Shown here: in pieces, positions 6,047 to 8,211 of the stretch
Layout of the letters: each line of letters starts with the position of its first letter
Position numbering within the stretch: the stretch's first letter is position 1
Assembly: GCA_021845945.1 (NCBI GenBank)
Contig: JAJZRD010000173.1
Coordinates: 1-8,211, forward strand
Direction: 5' to 3'
From: Chloroflexota bacterium
GTDB lineage: Bacteria; Chloroflexota; UBA6077
Length of the DNA: 8,211 bases
Program-made: the position numbers and the translations under genes
The notes under the pieces: model-generated
What the model saw: the letters and a program-made list of their open reading frames with translations, nothing else
What the model was told of the DNA's origin: nothing
The model's database searches: none

Positions 6047-7215
6047 GAATCCTCCTGGTTGAAGCCGTACAGCCGGGCCGCGTTGTCGTGCAGGATCATC
6101 CGGCCGATCCGCTCCCCCTGGGGCCGGGCCAGCAGACCCAGCCGCACGGCATCCCCCAGCGCCTCCGCCAGGGCGATCTTAGCGGTCCTGGCCGAGAGCC
6201 AGGCGATCTCCGGAGTGCCGTGGCTCCCGCTGCCGATCATCAGCTTCGAGAGGGGCGCCATTCCGATCAGCTCCCGATAGCACTCCACCAAGCGGAGTGA
6301 GATCCATGGGGTGGTCCACCCCAGGTCCACCCAGACGTGGGGCAGCGCGTGGGCCACGGCGGCCGCGTGCTGGATCCAGGGGTAAGCCCCGTGGAGCAGG
6401 ACGACCCTGGTCTGAAGGAACTCCGTCCGCTGCAGCAGATGCGCCAGCAGGAAGGGGTCTGCGTCGGCGATGGGGCCGTTCCACAGCCCGCCCGTGATCC
6501 CGCTGTGGAGGTGCACCGGCACCCCCAGCTCCTCGCACTGAAGCAGGGTGGCGGTGAAAAGGGCCACGTACAGCTTCTTGTAGCCTTCGGGGTCGCCGGC
6601 CTTGGCGGCGGCGAAGCCTTTCTCCGCCTCGGCGCCCGAGATCGGTTCCACCCCGAAGCCCACCTCCTCGGCCAGGTGGGATTTCACCCCCACGAATCCC
6701 TCCTGCCTTACGGCTCGGTCCAGCTCCTCTCGATAGCCGCAGAGCAGCTCTCCGTAGGACTCCGACTGCTTCAGCCGGTTCTGGATCGCCGGACCCATCT
6801 GGAACAGTCTCATCACCCGCCCCGGTATCAGCTTCAGCGTCGGGTCGTCCTGGGGCACTCCGGAATCCACCACGGTTACGACGATGCCGGCGTCCTGGTA
6901 CAGCATACGTGCATATTCCCCGAAGCCCTCGGCGGTGCGCCGGTTGCGCGCGGCGGCGACCGCCTCCAGTTCCGGCGGGCAGTCCAGCAGTTGGGAGAGC
7001 AGGCTTACCAGACTCTGCACCACCCCCATGTGGGGGAAGTGATGGTTGAGCTCCTCTGTGGCGCCCCACAGCTTCGGTTTGACGCCGGGTATCGGCAGGT
7101 CGCCCGCCCCATGGTAGAACTCGCGGGCCAGAGCCTGCGGGCTCAGGGTGGCCTTCTCCGGCGTGATGGGATGGCAGTGGTTGTCGACGACGGGGACGGC
7201 TGTGAAGTCCAGCAA
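6043..7215 (-). CDS. FluG-like amidohydrolase (Amidohydro_2, TIM barrel)
   Basis: This 390-residue protein resembles metal-dependent TIM-barrel hydrolases of the amidohydrolase superfamily. Visible features are the HxH metal motif DNHCH (His13, His15), GVKSH with Lys178, PVHLHSG (His235, His237), VVLLHGAYPW (His275), WVDLGW (295-300) and a C-terminal ARLYGF. The loop after the last strand reads LMIGSGSHGTPE; relatives usually have Asp in a GSD- or STDGH-type motif, and here that place is Gly330. The TTG start at 7215 is chosen because GGAGGT (7222-7227, minus strand) lies 6 nt upstream and the translation then opens just before the first metal strand. A longer open frame extends upstream to 7782 but runs through the divergent gene and has no support. 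The substrate is unknown; carboxylate, amide or gamma-glutamyl compounds are typical of FluG-like relatives. It converges with the phosphatase-like gene and diverges from the MgtE_N gene. Confidence 0.88.
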   Translation of the reverse strand: MLDFTAVPVVDNHCHPITPEKATLSPQALAREFYHGAGDLPIPGVKPKLWGATEELNHHFPHMGVVQSLVSLLSQLLDCPPELEAVAAARNRRTAEGFGEYARMLYQDAGIVVTVVDSGVPQDDPTLKLIPGRVMRLFQMGPAIQNRLKQSESYGELLCGYREELDRAVRQEGFVGVKSHLAEEVGFGVEPISGAEAEKGFAAAKAGDPEGYKKLYVALFTATLLQCEELGVPVHLHSGITGGLWNGPIADADPFLLAHLLQRTEFLQTRVVLLHGAYPWIQHAAAVAHALPHVWVDLGWTTPWISLRLVECYRELIGMAPLSKLMIGSGSHGTPEIAWLSARTAKIALAEALGDAVRLGLLARPQGERIGRMILHDNAARLYGFNQEDS

Positions 7216-7305
7216 GTGACCACCTCCACGTAGTCTAACCCCTGGTGGGGTCCGGGGTGTTCCCCAGGAATCCTTTGACACCCGTCTCCTGATCTGGTTG
7301 GCAGT

Positions 7306-7314
7306 AGCATACCA
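7306..7314 (-). promoter_or_regulatory. Possible extended -10 promoter of the amidohydrolase
   Basis: On the minus strand the sequence reads TGGTATGCT, an extended -10 form (TGn plus TATGCT). No good -35 is present. It would start transcription near 7299, leaving a leader of about 84 nt before the TTG at 7215. Confidence 0.35.
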
Positions 7315-7343
7315 GAGTCGAAGCAGCTTTGCGCCGCTGGAGC

Positions 7344-7349
7344 TATAAT
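7344..7349 (+). promoter_or_regulatory. Predicted -10 box of the PRC/MgtE_N gene
   Basis: A perfect TATAAT lies at 7344-7349, predicting a start near 7356 and a leader of about 75 nt. That leader is too short for an M-box magnesium riboswitch, and none was recognised. The -35 region (around 7321-7326, AAGCAG) is a poor match. It sits back to back with the minus-strand -10 candidate at 7306-7311, so the upstream regions of the two promoters overlap. Confidence 0.45.
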
Positions 7350-7431
7350 CAGATTGGCACGTTCGATGAGGAATGTTGGGGAGGAGCTTCGCATCTGGCC
7401 TGGGGCCACGGAGCCTTGGAGGGATTACCGC

Positions 7432-8211
7432 ATGCTTCAGTTGTCGCGAGTCCTGGGACGGCCTGTCCGGGACGCCGGAGGGGAGGAGATCGCCACCCTG
7501 GAGGATCTGGTGGGTCGATGGCAGCCCGACCACGGACTGATCGTGAGCGGGCTGGTAGCGCGAGTCGGCCGCCGCCCCTTTTTCCTCTCCTGGCAGCAGG
7601 TGGAGGATCTGGACGAGGGGGGGGTGCGCATCTCCTCCTACCAGGTGAATTTCCAGCCCTTCGAGCGGCGGGCGGGGGAGATCTTGCTGGCCGACGATCT
7701 CATGGACCGGCGGCTGATCGACGTCCGGCACCGCAGGGTGATCCGGGTCAACGACGTGCTGCTGTCCCCCACGGATCGTCAACTGGCAGTCACGGCGGTG
7801 GACGTAGGGTTCGCGGCTCTTCTGAGGCGGCTGGGTCCCCGCTGGCTATCCCCCACCTTCTCCGGCACCCGCCTCGTCGACTGGGCCGACGTGGAGTGGC
7901 TGCCCTCCGAGGCGGTCCCCGAGGCTAAGCCTTCCTTCCCCCTCCTGGCCCGCCTGCACCCCGTGGAGGTGGCTCACATCGTCAACGAGCTTCCCCCTCG
8001 CCAGGCGGCGGACATCGTGGAGTCCCTGGAGGACGAGGATGCGGCCGAGGTGCTGAGCGAGGTCTCCGAGGAGCAGCAGGCGGGGGTCTTGAGAAACCTG
8101 GACGAGGAGCGGGCGGCCGACATCCTGGAGGAGATGGAGCCGGACGACGCGGCGGACCTGCTGGCCAAGCTGGACCCTCAGGACGCCGGGGATCTGCTCC
8201 ACAGGATGGAG
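7432..8211 (+). CDS. PRC-barrel plus MgtE N-terminal domain protein (partial, cut by window end)
   Basis: The frame is open from 7432 to the last base, giving 260 residues of an unfinished protein. Residues 1-75 and about 83-135 look like two PRC-barrel-type beta domains (LGRPVRDAGGEEIATLEDLV, then LMDRRLIDVRHRRVIRVNDV). Residues about 172-260 form an MgtE_N helical domain made of tandem units of about 12 residues such as QAADIVESLEDED, RAADILEEMEPDD and DAADLLAKLDPQD. These are rich in Asp and Glu, which in MgtE bind Mg2+ and gate the channel. The start has GGAGGG (7418-7423) 8 nt upstream. Family knowledge suggests a CBS-domain pair follows; whether a transmembrane MgtE channel exists cannot be seen. 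Proteins of this PRC/MgtE_N/CBS type without a channel often lie next to Nramp-type metal transporters, so a metal-homeostasis role is likely. Confidence 0.88.
   Translation, partial: MLQLSRVLGRPVRDAGGEEIATLEDLVGRWQPDHGLIVSGLVARVGRRPFFLSWQQVEDLDEGGVRISSYQVNFQPFERRAGEILLADDLMDRRLIDVRHRRVIRVNDVLLSPTDRQLAVTAVDVGFAALLRRLGPRWLSPTFSGTRLVDWADVEWLPSEAVPEAKPSFPLLARLHPVEVAHIVNELPPRQAADIVESLEDEDAAEVLSEVSEEQQAGVLRNLDEERAADILEEMEPDDAADLLAKLDPQDAGDLLHRME

Noticed and set aside
7275..7280. Perfect TTGACA -35 box on the plus strand
   Set aside because: No -10-like hexamer at 16-19 nt; the nearest TAGCAT is 24 nt away.
7356..7431. M-box magnesium riboswitch before the MgtE_N gene
   Set aside because: The predicted leader of about 75 nt is too short and I see no recognisable M-box core.
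7216..7782. N-terminal extension of the amidohydrolase frame up to 7782
   Set aside because: It would overlap the start of the MgtE_N gene and both divergent promoters; the extra sequence has no family similarity, while TTG 7215 has a good Shine-Dalgarno.

Overview
The window is GC-rich bacterial DNA with strong third-position G/C bias, Shine-Dalgarno-led genes that sometimes start with TTG, TATAAT-type -10 boxes, and intergenic gaps filled with short palindromic dispersed repeats. The TypA sequence, the frequent TTG starts and the repeat styles (GTAGGGC..., GTAGAGACGCGAC..., CCCTCTCCC...) recall Chloroflexota genomes. That placement is an inference from memory and no marker here proves it.

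Left part (1-2793). A composite repeat (9-146) precedes two minus-strand oxidoreductase genes: an Ldh_2-family malate/lactate-type dehydrogenase (1540-2598) and, downstream of it, an iron-containing alcohol dehydrogenase (177-1340). Both keep the expected active-site or metal residues. The 199-nt gap between them holds a head-to-head pair of REP-like hairpins (1449-1518). A near-perfect hairpin (2634-2665) lies upstream of the Ldh_2 gene.

Centre (2739-5244). A housekeeping typA/bipA GTPase gene (2794-4731) has its own promoter. After it come an extended -10 promoter (4771-4779), a roughly 170-nt leader with four predicted hairpins, one of them terminator-like (4858-4882), and a 66-residue CxxC/CxxC zinc-ribbon protein of unknown function (4956-5156). 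The unit closes with a strong intrinsic terminator (5214-5244).

Right part (5262-8211). A third REP-like copy precedes a histidine-phosphatase-fold protein (5462-6007) whose catalytic His position is Arg. It converges on a FluG-like amidohydrolase (6043-7215, minus strand) in which the usual late catalytic Asp position is Gly. A perfect 28-bp palindrome separates the two genes and the repeat supplies the stop codon of each. Divergent from the amidohydrolase, and cut by the window end, is a PRC-barrel plus MgtE_N protein (7432-8211), probably a metal-homeostasis regulator or accessory protein.

I see no CRISPR array, rRNA, tRNA, transposase or phage gene, and no clear multi-gene novel system. 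The items most worth following up are the structured leader with its zinc-ribbon gene, the two neighbouring enzymes with altered catalytic positions, and the pair-preserving changes in the REP-like repeats.
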